Positions 36,596-43,819 of a stretch of DNA of 64,000 nt are shown here, piece after piece. This DNA comes from Hyphomicrobiales bacterium (GTDB lineage Bacteria; Pseudomonadota; Alphaproteobacteria; Rhizobiales; Xanthobacteraceae): contig JAKFVL010000019.1 of NCBI GenBank assembly GCA_021732215.1, forward strand, positions 1 to 64,000, written 5' to 3'. Positions within the stretch are counted from its first letter, which is position 1, and every line of letters starts with the position of its first letter. Below the pieces are notes generated by a model that saw nothing but the letters and a program-made list of their open reading frames with translations, had not been told where the DNA came from and made no database searches. The translations under genes were made by a program, and so were the position numbers.

Positions 36596-37129
36596 TTAGG
36601 GTTCGCCGAACTCCCCGTGCCAGCTTGTAATGTCTCCTGCCCAGTCCGCACTGCAAATGCCGAGAGCAACGAAGCGATGAAATGACGAATACGGCCAGTC
36701 AGCTACTCTCGTCACGTGACCATGTTTCACGGGATTATAGTGTATGTAATCGGCATGCGTCGCAAAATCGCGTTCGTCTCGGAGCGTGTGCTCCCAGTAG
36801 CGCCGCTGCCAGATGCCTCTCTCGCGCTTAGATGCACGGCTGGCCGAAATGTACTCTTCGTGTGGCAGGCTGCGCGAGAAGCATGATTTGATGAGACGCC
36901 AGCGAAGCGCAAAATCCGCGTCTCCCGGCGGCAACGTCCAGATCGTGTGCAGATGGTCTGGCAAGATGACAATGGCGTCAATCGCGAACGGATGCGTCGC
37001 CCGTACAACCTTGAACGACTTGCGAAGCACGGCGATGTGTTTGGTGAGCAATCGCAGGTTACGTTGCTCGATATTCACCGTAAAGAAAAGGCTGCCGCCG
37101 GGGATGAAATTACGCCGGTAAGTGACCAT
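36596..37129 (-). CDS. REP-associated tyrosine transposase (RAYT, IS200-like Y1 fold)
   Basis: A 177-residue single-domain Y1 transposase. The N-terminus TYRRNFIPGGSLFFTVN is typical of this group, the HUH metal motif is PDHLHTIWTLP (His59, His61), and the catalytic tyrosine lies in ADYIHYNPVKHG (Tyr128 or Tyr131), with WQRRYWEHTLRDERDF before it. RAYTs are domesticated relatives of IS200/IS605 transposases that act on REP sequences and are vertically kept single-copy genes. The ATG at 37129 is preferred; a TTG at 37150 would add seven residues. The gene is flanked by REP-type palindromes at 36487-36576 and 37485-37515, the usual RAYT arrangement. Confidence 0.92.
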   Translation of the reverse strand: MVTYRRNFIPGGSLFFTVNIEQRNLRLLTKHIAVLRKSFKVVRATHPFAIDAIVILPDHLHTIWTLPPGDADFALRWRLIKSCFSRSLPHEEYISASRASKRERGIWQRRYWEHTLRDERDFATHADYIHYNPVKHGHVTRVADWPYSSFHRFVALGICSADWAGDITSWHGEFGEP

Positions 37130-37146
37130 CGCGCACGTCGCCGCCT

Positions 37147-37359
37147 TCAACGCCGTTTAAGTGCTGAATGAAACCCGACGTAGCCACCTAATAGAGTGCC
37201 GATCAAACCTCCAATCAATGAATAGCCTCCGCCTAAATCTTCATGTCCTAGCCAATGCAGAACGATTGAGCCGGCGATCGATGTAATAGCTGCGCCCAAA
37301 ACAGCGCCTACGAAAGTAAGGGCAATTGCTTTGAGGATGGTGACAATCAAGCTGTTCAA
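37147..37359 (-). CDS. Small two-helix membrane protein, TTG start
   Basis: A 70-residue protein with two hydrophobic helices: LIVTILKAIALTFVGAVLGA (residues 4-23, continuing AITSIAGS) and GYSLIGGLIGTLLGGYVGFH (about 45-64), ending in KRR. The glycine-rich second helix resembles glycine-zipper membrane proteins. It begins with TTG at 37359 and I see no strong ribosome binding site, but the hydrophobic pattern and lower GC content are not what a shadow frame would give. It sits directly upstream of the RAYT gene in the same direction, overlapping its alternative TTG start by a few bases. Family unknown. Confidence 0.55.
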   Translation of the reverse strand: MNSLIVTILKAIALTFVGAVLGAAITSIAGSIVLHWLGHEDLGGGYSLIGGLIGTLLGGYVGFHSALKRR

Positions 37360-37769
37360 AGTGAAGACCGTATCGTCTGGGTAGCGAAGTAACCGTGGTT
37401 CATTAGATGCTTGTCCAGTTCATCAAGAAGGACGCGAGTTCAAATTGGCTAAAGATCGGAGCAATACTCCGCGTCGTCGGTCGTGATGGGTTTCGGCAAG
37501 CTCAACCCATCCTACGGATCGTCGCCGAGCAATAACCAGTTCTTGCCCGGCTGCTGTAAGCGATGCGTCTTCTATTATCAGGGGAAATCAATGGTTTGAA
37601 CCTGCCGAAGGCGGGTCTGTGACGTCTGTTTAACTTGCGTATGAAGGCGTCATCCTTTATCCGGTTGCCGAAAGCCTTGCTGGGAGCACATTTCCCGCCG
37701 CCAGGCGATCAAGCCCGGCCTCGCCGGGCCGTCACCCAGGCATCAACGGCTCAAGGACTCTCCTGAATC
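37360..37769. other. Intergenic region upstream of purA
   Basis: These 410 bases hold no gene I can support. They contain a lone REP copy (37485-37515) and, 40 bases before purA, a hairpin GCCCGGC-CTC-GCCGGGC (37713-37729) in the probable purA leader. GC content is lower in the first half, like the neighbouring small membrane gene. Confidence 0.6.
37485..37515. repeat. REP element, third copy near the RAYT gene
   Basis: GATGGGTTTCGGCAAGCTCA followed by ACCCATCCTAC has the same conserved ends (GATGGGTTTCG and CCCATCCTAC) as the pair at 36487-36576 with a different loop. Confidence 0.85.
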
Positions 37770-39062
37770 ATGGCGAACGTTGTGGTCGTCGGCGCCCAAT
37801 GGGGCGACGAGGGAAAAGGCAAGATTGTCGACTGGCTGTCGGAACAGGCCGACATCGTGGTGCGCTTTCAGGGCGGCCATAACGCCGGCCACACCCTCGT
37901 CATCGACGGCAAGACCTACAAGCTGGCGCTGTTGCCATCGGGCGTGCTGCGCCCGAACAAGCTCGCTGTCATCGGCAACGGCGTGGTGTTCGATCCGCAA
38001 GCCTTCCTTGACGAAGTCGTCCGGCTGAAAGCGCAGGGCGTCGAGATCACGCCGGAGAATCTGCGGATCGCCGAGAACGTCACGCTGATCCTGCCGCTGC
38101 ATCGCGAACTCGACAGCCTGCGTGAGTCCGGCAATGCGGCGACCGCAATCGGCACCACGCGCCGTGGCATCGGGCCTGCCTACGAAGACAAGGTCGGCCG
38201 CCGCGCCATCCGCCTGATGGACCTCGCCGATCTCGACACGCTGCCGCACAAGATCGACCGCCTGCTGGCGCATCACAATGCGCTGCGCCGCGGTTTCGGC
38301 CTGCCGGAGTTCGACGGCGCTGTCATGCTCAAGGAATTGACCGCGCTGGCGCCGCAGATTTTGCCCTATGCGGAAACCGTGTGGCGGCTGCTCGACCAGA
38401 AACGCCGCGAAGGCAAGCGCATCCTGTTCGAGGGCGCGCAGGGCGCGCTGCTCGATGTCGATCACGGCACCTATCCTTACGTGACGTCGTCGAACACCGT
38501 GGCCGCGCAGGCGGCGACCGGTACAGGTCTCGGCCCGTCGGCGGTGGGTTACGTGCTCGGTATCTGCAAGGCGTATACGACCCGCGTCGGCCTTGGTCCG
38601 TTTCCGACCGAACAGGACAACGAGATCGGCCGGCTGATCGGCGAGCGCGGCCGCGAGTTCGGCACCAACACCGGCCGTCCGCGCCGTTGCGGCTGGTTCG
38701 ACGCGGCACTGGTGCGCCAGACCGCGCGGACCTGCGGTATTCATGGCCTCGCGCTGACCAAGCTCGACATTCTCGACGGCTTCGACACCATCAAGGTCTG
38801 TACCGGCTACATGCTCGACGGCAAGGAAATCGATTATCTGCCCGCGGGTGAAGGCGCGCAGGCGCGCGTCCAGCCGATCTACGAGGAGATCGAAGGCTGG
38901 AAGGAGCCGACCGCGAATGCGCGCTCCTGGGCTCAGCTCCCGGCGCAGGCCATCAAATATGTCCGCCGCGTCGAGGAACTGGTCGGCTGCCCGATCGCTC
39001 TCTTGTCCACCAGCCCGGAGCGCGAGGATACGATTCTCGTCCAGAATCCGTTCGAGGCTTAA
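37770..39062 (+). CDS. purA: Adenylosuccinate synthetase PurA
   Basis: A 430-residue GTP-dependent enzyme that joins IMP and aspartate to make adenylosuccinate, the first committed step to AMP. The N-terminus [20 protein letters not shown] contains the GTP-binding and catalytic Asp, followed by [70 protein letters not shown] (split motif) and GVGPFPTEQ-like [11 protein letters not shown], then [12 protein letters not shown]. Length and all motifs are complete. The ATG at 37770 is the first codon of the conserved frame. It is a single-gene unit. Confidence 0.98.
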   Translation: MANVVVVGAQWGDEGKGKIVDWLSEQADIVVRFQGGHNAGHTLVIDGKTYKLALLPSGVLRPNKLAVIGNGVVFDPQAFLDEVVRLKAQGVEITPENLRIAENVTLILPLHRELDSLRESGNAATAIGTTRRGIGPAYEDKVGRRAIRLMDLADLDTLPHKIDRLLAHHNALRRGFGLPEFDGAVMLKELTALAPQILPYAETVWRLLDQKRREGKRILFEGAQGALLDVDHGTYPYVTSSNTVAAQAATGTGLGPSAVGYVLGICKAYTTRVGLGPFPTEQDNEIGRLIGERGREFGTNTGRPRRCGWFDAALVRQTARTCGIHGLALTKLDILDGFDTIKVCTGYMLDGKEIDYLPAGEGAQARVQPIYEEIEGWKEPTANARSWAQLPAQAIKYVRRVEELVGCPIALLSTSPEREDTILVQNPFEA

Positions 39063-39250
39063 GCAAGGCTCGGGCATGGCTCAGAAATGGCGCGAATGAT
39101 CGATTTGGCCGCGGCCAAGGTCATTCCAACCTTTGAAATTACGGGCCGATCCGGCATGATCGCGCCCGGCGCGCGCCATTCCGAACCACGGGAACCGGTT
39201 TTCGGACCAATCGTATTTGAATGAAGACTTCTGAAGGTAACTGACGTCGG

Positions 39251-40837
39251 ATGGCTGACTACTACCCGCTGATTGCCCGCGCCATCGCAGGCCTCGATCC
39301 GAGCGCACCCGGCGAGGCGCGGCGTGCGCTCTATGAGCGGGCACGCACCGCGCTGATCGCCCAGTTGCGCGGCGTGCAGCCGCCCTTGAGCGAATCCGAA
39401 ATCACCCGCGAGCGGCTGGCGCTGGAAGAGGCCGTGCGCAAGGTCGAGTCCGAGGCAGCCCAGCGCGCGCGTGCGCCGAAGTCATCGGCGCCGCCGCCGC
39501 CCGAACCGCCGCCGGGTCCGGCGATGCCGCCGATGCCGGAAACGCTGCAGGCACGCCCGCGCGCCGGCGACGCATTTCGCGCAAGCCCGCGCGGTCCCCG
39601 TCCCGAAGCTGCGCCGCAACGTCCGCAGCGCGATCGCGCCGCGCCGCGCCCGCCGCTCGCACAAGACGATCGTCAGGGCGGAGATCGTCAGGGAGGCGAT
39701 CGTCAGGGCGGAGATCGTCAGCGCCCGCTGCGTCCCGAACCGCCGCGTTCGCCGCAGCGTCCGCAGCCGCCAAACGATCCGCGCGCACGAGGCGGCAATC
39801 GCCCGGGCCTTGAGGGCTTCCGCGATGTGATGGCCGATGCCGACGATCTCGGCACCGCCGCCGCGCAGGCCAACCGCGCCGCGCGCAAGGCCTTTTCCAA
39901 GGTGCCCTCGCCATCCGCCGAATTCGACCGCATGGAGCCGGACCTCGAGAATCGCGGTGGTCCGCAGGGCCAGCCCTACAGCTACGACGAATCGAGCGAA
40001 GAAGCGGCGCGCTATCAGGGTCCATCCGCCCAGCAGCCGCAACGTCCGCCTCCGCCCGGGACGGCCAAGGCAAAACGCGCCGCGCCGCGCTTTCCGGTCA
40101 TGGGCGCGATCGTCGTCGGACTGGCGCTTGTCATCGCCGGCCTTGCGATCTGGCAGGGACCGAAGGTGATCCGCTTCGTGCGCGGCATGCTCAAATCGTC
40201 GCCGGCGGTGGTTCAGACCGTGCCCGATCCGAACGCGCCCGCGGGTCCACGGCCGAAAATTCCCGATCGCGTCGGACAACCGGGCTCGAACCAGATCGCG
40301 CCGGTAGCGCAGAAGGTCGTGCTCTACGACGAGGATCCGGCCGAGCCGCAAGGCAAGCAGTACGTCGGCACGGTGATCTGGCGCACCGAACAGGTGAAGG
40401 CGGGGAACGCCACCGATCTCGCGGTGCGCGCCGACATCGATATTCCCGAGCGCAAGTTCAAGATGACGCTGACGATCCGCCGCAACTCCGATGCGTCGTT
40501 GCCCGCGAGCCATACGGCGGAACTGACCTTCGTACTGCCGGCGGATTTCCAGGGCGGGACCGTCGCCAACGTTCCGGGCGTGCTGATGAAGTCGAACGAA
40601 CAGGCGCGCGGCACGCCGCTGGCCGGTCTCGCGGTCAAGGTGACCGAGGGCTTCTTCCTCGTCGGTCTGTCCAACGCCGAGGCCGATCGCGCGCGCAACA
40701 TCCAGCTTCTCAAGGAGCGCTCGTGGTTCGACGTGCCGCTGGTCTATTCCAGCCAGCGCCGCGCCATCGTCGCGATCGAAAAAGGCGCGCCGGGCGAACG
40801 CGCCTTCAACGAAGCGTTCTCCGCTTGGGGGCAATAA
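39251..40837 (+). CDS. Proline-rich single-pass membrane protein, conserved in Rhizobiales, function unknown
   Basis: A 528-residue protein with a conserved N-terminal helical domain (DYYPLIARAIAGLDPSAPGE, about 1-70, including RALYERARTALIAQLR), a long Pro/Arg/Gln-rich disordered middle (about 75-275) and one transmembrane helix (about 280-303, MGAIVVGLALVIAGLAIW), then a folded C-terminal domain of about 200 residues (VVLYDEDPAEPQGKQYVGTV, LTIRRNSDASLPASHTAELTF). The C-terminal domain should lie in the periplasm. A short tandem repeat encodes repeated GGDRQ at about residues 142-157. I recognise this as a conserved hypothetical protein of the family but know no function. A formyltransferase gene follows 22 bases downstream. 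Confidence 0.85.
   Translation: MADYYPLIARAIAGLDPSAPGEARRALYERARTALIAQLRGVQPPLSESEITRERLALEEAVRKVESEAAQRARAPKSSAPPPPEPPPGPAMPPMPETLQARPRAGDAFRASPRGPRPEAAPQRPQRDRAAPRPPLAQDDRQGGDRQGGDRQGGDRQRPLRPEPPRSPQRPQPPNDPRARGGNRPGLEGFRDVMADADDLGTAAAQANRAARKAFSKVPSPSAEFDRMEPDLENRGGPQGQPYSYDESSEEAARYQGPSAQQPQRPPPPGTAKAKRAAPRFPVMGAIVVGLALVIAGLAIWQGPKVIRFVRGMLKSSPAVVQTVPDPNAPAGPRPKIPDRVGQPGSNQIAPVAQKVVLYDEDPAEPQGKQYVGTVIWRTEQVKAGNATDLAVRADIDIPERKFKMTLTIRRNSDASLPASHTAELTFVLPADFQGGTVANVPGVLMKSNEQARGTPLAGLAVKVTEGFFLVGLSNAEADRARNIQLLKERSWFDVPLVYSSQRRAIVAIEKGAPGERAFNEAFSAWGQ
39669..39721. repeat. Tandem 15-base repeat inside the coding region
   Basis: About three and a half copies of a 15-base unit GATCGTCAGGGCGGA (with GGAGGC variants) encode the repeated peptide DRQGG. 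Variation in copy number would keep the frame. Confidence 0.8.
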
Positions 40838-40859
40838 TCATTCCTGGGGTTGTTATATT

Positions 40860-41462
40860 ATGAAGATCACGCTGGTCGGTTCGCGCCATTTTGGCGTCGA
40901 GGCATTCAGGGTTCTGCGCAACCAGAACGCCGATATCGTGCGCATCGTCGTGCATGACGCAGAGGATCGCCTTGCGAAGGCCGGCCATGACGCCGGCATC
41001 GAGGTCGTCGTGCAGGCCAATCCGAAGCGCGTCGAGGCCAGCGAGATCGCGCCGGGCGCCGATCTGATCGTCACCGCGCACTCTCACGCGCGCGTCAGCA
41101 CGGAGGCTTGCGCCGCGGCGAAGCTGGGCGGCATCGGCTATCACCCCTCGCTGCTGCCGCGCCATCGCGGCATGGCGGCGATCGAGTGGACCATCAAGGA
41201 AGGCGATCCGATCGCCGGCGGCACCATCTATCATCTCTCCGAGCGATTCGACGCCGGCGCGATCGTGCTGCAGGACTGGTGCTTCGTGAAACCGGGCGAA
41301 ACCGCCCGCGAGTTGTGGGAGCGCGCGCTGGCGCCGCTCGGCCTGCGTCTGCTTGGCGAAGCCGTCCAGATTGCGCAGAGCACAGGCCGTTTGCCGCTGA
41401 AGCCGCAGGACGAACAGTTCGCCACCAAAGCTCCGGCGCTGACGAAAGAGCACGCCGCCTGA
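40860..41462 (+). CDS. Formyltransferase-fold protein, single domain
   Basis: A 200-residue protein of the methionyl-tRNA formyltransferase N-terminal (10-formyl-tetrahydrofolate-binding) fold: ITLVGSRHFGVEAFRVLRNQN, ADLIVTAHSHARVS, then the signature YHPSLLPRHRGMAAIEWTIKEGDPIAGGTIYHLSERFDAG (spread over about residues 97-137) with the catalytic Asn-His-Asp equivalents partly altered: the usual Asn is replaced in TAHSH, but His and Asp are present. The C-terminal tRNA-binding domain of Fmt is missing. It may formylate a small molecule, as in sugar or hydroxamate formyltransferases. It lies 22 bases after the Pro-rich protein gene, probably in one operon. Confidence 0.85.
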   Translation: MKITLVGSRHFGVEAFRVLRNQNADIVRIVVHDAEDRLAKAGHDAGIEVVVQANPKRVEASEIAPGADLIVTAHSHARVSTEACAAAKLGGIGYHPSLLPRHRGMAAIEWTIKEGDPIAGGTIYHLSERFDAGAIVLQDWCFVKPGETARELWERALAPLGLRLLGEAVQIAQSTGRLPLKPQDEQFATKAPALTKEHAA

Positions 41463-41470
41463 TATCCTTT

Positions 41471-41510
41471 CGTCATTGCCGGGCTTGACCCGGCAATCCA
41501 TCTGGCGAGG
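41471..41510. repeat. Dispersed repeat (CGTCATTGCCGGGCTTGACCCGGCAATCC family)
   Basis: CGTCATTGCCGGG-CTTGA-CCCGGCAATCCATCTGG is an inverted repeat directly after the formyltransferase stop, likely ending its transcript. It is a variant of the element at 26775. Confidence 0.75.
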
Positions 41511-41559
41511 ATGAAGGCCAGGCGGATCAAGTCCGCCAGCCACCGTGGATCATCGTCGC

Positions 41560-42024
41560 ATGCTGATCTCGACCACGCCGCTTCGCCTCATCGTGAAATG
41601 TTTTGCGCTGCTCGCGATCCTGTGCGCGCTGCCGCTCGCGGCCCAGCATTCAGCGCCGAGCGCGCCGTTTCTGGAGCGAAACGATTTCCTGCTGCGCTCG
41701 GCGGGATTCCGCGTGAAGTTCGCCAACGACGACAGGGGCCGCCGCGCGATGAAGGCGCTGCCGCCGCATCGTTTCGTGATTTACACGGCGAACGGCGCGC
41801 AGACTTTCGTGTACGCCGATCCGGGCCGCTGCAATTGCGTCTTCAGCGGCACCGCCGACAATTTCAGGACCTATCGCGACCTGCTGCGCAATCCGAAGCC
41901 CGGCGTCGATGACGTCGCGCCGGATTACAGGACGCAGGCGAGCGCGCTGCTTGCCGATCCCGTGCCGCTCGGCGACGTCGGCGATCCCGATACGCTCGCG
42001 GAATATCTGCGCGATGGATTGTAG
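41560..42024 (+). CDS. Exported protein of unknown function
   Basis: A 154-residue protein with a signal peptide or N-terminal anchor (about residues 8-30, LRLIVKCFALLAILCALPLA). The mature part contains VYADPGRCNCVFSGTADNFRTYRDLL, with a Cys-x-Cys motif, and an acidic C-terminal half. I recognise no domain. Codon use is normal and the frame is uninterrupted. Start is the ATG at 41560; a GTG at 41545 would add five residues. The neighbours on both sides are separated by palindromic repeats, so it is probably its own unit. Confidence 0.72.
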   Translation: MLISTTPLRLIVKCFALLAILCALPLAAQHSAPSAPFLERNDFLLRSAGFRVKFANDDRGRRAMKALPPHRFVIYTANGAQTFVYADPGRCNCVFSGTADNFRTYRDLLRNPKPGVDDVAPDYRTQASALLADPVPLGDVGDPDTLAEYLRDGL

Positions 42025-42094
42025 GGCTTTCTTGTATTGCCGAGGCGACCGTTTGTCCTTCGCGCGCCCCGCGTGCGGGCAGAGGACTGTTTGT

Positions 42095-42178
42095 TTCGTC
42101 ATTGCGAGCGGAGCGAAGCAATCCAGTTCTTGGTTCAATGTGGATTGCTTCGTCGCGAATGCGCGCTCCTCGCAATGA
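42095..42178. repeat. Dispersed palindromic repeat (CGTCATTGCGAG family, complete copy)
   Basis: CGTCATTGCGAGCGGAGCGA ... AGCAATCCA on the left pairs with TGGATTGCTTCGTCGCGA ... CTCGCAATGACG on the right. Other copies are at 52252-52295, 61103-61209 and 62851-62937, with a half copy at 29958. Confidence 0.88.
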
Positions 42179-42185
42179 CGAAAGA

Positions 42186-42404
42186 TTACGGCGCGGGCTT
42201 CGCGCCCACCCGCACCGCATCCATGACCAGTTCTTCCGCATCGAGAATGCCCTCATGGGCGTTGCGCACGATGCTCTCGGCCATCATCGCCTTGGTTGCG
42301 GGCGTGCGATGCGCCTCGTCGATCTGCTCGACGGCGACATCGAGCACCTCGCGCAGGGTGGCGATGTACCGGGCGTCGAATGCCTGTTGCGGCAATTTTG
42401 TCAT
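42186..42404 (-). CDS. Small conserved cytosolic protein of unknown function
   Basis: A 72-residue, mostly helical protein: FDARYIATLREVLDVAVEQI, AHRTPATKAMMAESIVRNAH, then GILDAEELVMDAV. GGAGAAG seven bases before the ATG at 42404 sets the start; the in-frame ATG further upstream at 42422 lacks one. Acidic residues and amphipathic helices suggest a soluble helical bundle. Short proteins like this appear in Bradyrhizobium annotations as hypothetical. No family or function is recognised. Confidence 0.72.
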   Translation of the reverse strand: MTKLPQQAFDARYIATLREVLDVAVEQIDEAHRTPATKAMMAESIVRNAHEGILDAEELVMDAVRVGAKPAP

Positions 42405-42617
42405 GTGCTTCTCCATTCTCATTTCGATACACGCATGATCTTGAAAAGCACCATGCGGCGCTTGCGCATCGTCACACGCAACGCAAGCGCGCGGTGGTGT
42501 AGCGGTTCAATGGGGCAGAGATGAGTCGGGGAGGTGAAGATGAGGTGACGATCACGCGCATAGTTCATGAGAAACGTTTTAGTCGTCGAACTGCGACGCG
42601 GCTCCATCGCTCCGCGA

Positions 42618-42980
42618 TCAGATCGGCTGGCTGAACCAGTTGGCGATCCGCGCCAGCATGCCGGGCGGCTGCGGCGTCGTGGCTGTCGCGTCGGTCTCGT
42701 CGTCTGCAGCCGAGAGGCAGCGTTTGGCGAAATAGACGAGGAAGCGCATGTCGTCCGGCATCGTGACGGTGAAATGCTCGTCGCCGATGAACACCGTGTA
42801 GTCGTAGGAGCGATGGCCGGCGCCGATCGGGCGATTGTGCGACGAGGCCGCGTAGTCCTTCGAGATCACGAACATCGACGGATCGAGACCGCGCGCGATC
42901 ATCTCTCGTTCGATGACGGCAATGCCGCGTTCGAATTCAGGACTGAACGAGCCGAAGCCCGATTGCAGTTTGATCTGCAT
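42618..42980 (-). CDS. Unknown small protein, paralogue of the one at 43080-43451
   Basis: A 120-residue soluble protein. It starts MQIKLQSGFGSFSPEFERGI, contains MIARGLDPSMFVISKDY and the core YDYTVFIGDEHFTVTMPDDMRFLVYFAKRCLSA, and ends in a variable tail. The same framework (MQI-LQS, LDP--F, YTVF-DEHFTVT---DM-FL) is in the next upstream gene, so the two are tandem duplicates. I do not recognise the family. The core looks like alternating beta strands with a helix. Both are on the minus strand with about 100 bases between them. Confidence 0.75.
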   Translation of the reverse strand: MQIKLQSGFGSFSPEFERGIAVIEREMIARGLDPSMFVISKDYAASSHNRPIGAGHRSYDYTVFIGDEHFTVTMPDDMRFLVYFAKRCLSAADDETDATATTPQPPGMLARIANWFSQPI

Positions 42981-43079
42981 GGCATGCTCCGCGCATCCGG
43001 AATGGCCGGTAGTGGCTTGCCTCTATTGGTCGGTGCGCGGGAAACTCCGGTTCAATCGGAACAGGTAATCCGTAGCGCG

Positions 43080-43451
43080 TTATCTCTGTCCGGTGGGCCG
43101 GGTGGCAAAGCGCATGATCTTGCTCTCCGGCGTGATCGTCTTCGACGCCGGCGTGATTTGCCTCGCCTCGCCGTGTTCCGTTGTGAGGCACAGCAGCGTG
43201 AAGAAGCGCAGGAATTTCATGTCGCTGGCCAGCGTGACGGTGAAGTGTTCGTCATCGACGAACACGGTATACGCGCATCGCTGCGTTTCGGCGTCGCACG
43301 GCTTCAGTTCGGACAGCGGCAACGCGCTCTTCGCCACGGTGAATTTGTCCGGATCGAGATCGATCGCGATCATCGCGGCTTCGAGGTCGCCGAGCCTGTC
43401 GATGAATCCGGGGTCGAACGGACCGGCGCTGCTTTGAAGTCTGATCTGCAT
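43080..43451 (-). CDS. Unknown small protein, paralogue of the one at 42618-42980
   Basis: A 123-residue soluble protein starting MQIRLQSSAGPFDPGFIDRL, with MIAIDLDPDKFTVAKSALPL and the core AYTVFVDDEHFTVTLASDMKFLRFFTLLCLTTE, then a Thr/Pro-rich tail. It aligns along its length with the downstream neighbour apart from the central loop, where this copy has two cysteines (KPCDAETQRCAY). The ATG at 43451 is chosen because it matches the paralogue's start; an upstream start would add 31 residues not seen in the other copy. No known family. Confidence 0.75.
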   Translation of the reverse strand: MQIRLQSSAGPFDPGFIDRLGDLEAAMIAIDLDPDKFTVAKSALPLSELKPCDAETQRCAYTVFVDDEHFTVTLASDMKFLRFFTLLCLTTEHGEARQITPASKTITPESKIMRFATRPTGQR

Positions 43452-43602
43452 CTGAAATGCTCGCGAAATGTATTTGAAACAATTGATGAAACAATCAAAT
43501 CCGCAATCTGCGAGGTAGTGTTTCAAGCATGCGCGGAGGTTCAACGCTGTATTGCCTTGGTCGATGGGGCCGCTTCGTGTCGTATTTTTGAGTTGGCTTT
43601 CT

Positions 43603-43745
43603 TCACCCTCGCCCCGCTTGCGGGGAGAGGGTGCCTTCGCATGGCGAAGGCGGGTGAGGGGGTATGTGAGTTTGTGATTGTACGTCGCTTAACAGCGGCC
43701 AATGCCCCTCACCCCGACCCTCTCCCCGTAAACGGGGAGAGGGAG
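43603..43745. repeat. Long inverted repeat (CCCTCGCCCCGC... family)
   Basis: Left half CACCCTCGCCCCGCTTGCGG (to GAGAGGGTGCC) and right half GCCCCTCACCCCGACCCTCT (to CGGGGAGAGGG) form two nested hairpins. Same family as 3591-3710 and 28177-28317. Confidence 0.8.
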
Positions 43746-43766
43746 AGCAGCGAAAAATCACCCAAC

Positions 43767-43793
43767 AAAAAAGCCGGCGTCACCGCCGGCTTT
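43767..43793 (-). terminator. Rho-independent terminator of rpoH
   Basis: On the minus strand AAAGCCGGCG-GTGA-CGCCGGCTTT is followed by TTTG. The stem is ten base pairs and lies 27 bases after the rpoH stop codon. Confidence 0.9.
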
Positions 43794-43819
43794 CGCAATT
43801 GTTAAAGTCTTCGAAAAGC

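Larger units (their letters stand above)
43452..43819. other. Intergenic region with repeat and terminator
   Basis: The 368 bases between the unknown protein gene and the 3' end of rpoH contain an AT-rich leader, a large inverted repeat (43603-43745) and the rpoH terminator (43767-43793). I see no gene. Confidence 0.7.

Noticed and set aside
36337-37360. Insertion sequence at the RAYT locus
   Set aside because: The transposase is of the domesticated RAYT type; I see no terminal inverted repeats, target duplication or second ORF of an IS element.
37713-37729. Riboswitch in the purA leader
   Set aside because: Only a single short hairpin is present; none of the conserved purine-riboswitch core is visible.
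42095-42178. Possible CRISPR repeat
   Set aside because: The palindromic elements are scattered singly with different surroundings and not arranged with regular spacers; no cas genes are present.
42459-42569. Small minus-strand frame within the gap 42405-42617
   Set aside because: It has no family features or convincing ribosome binding site, although a start MNYARDRHLIF is present; not enough to call.
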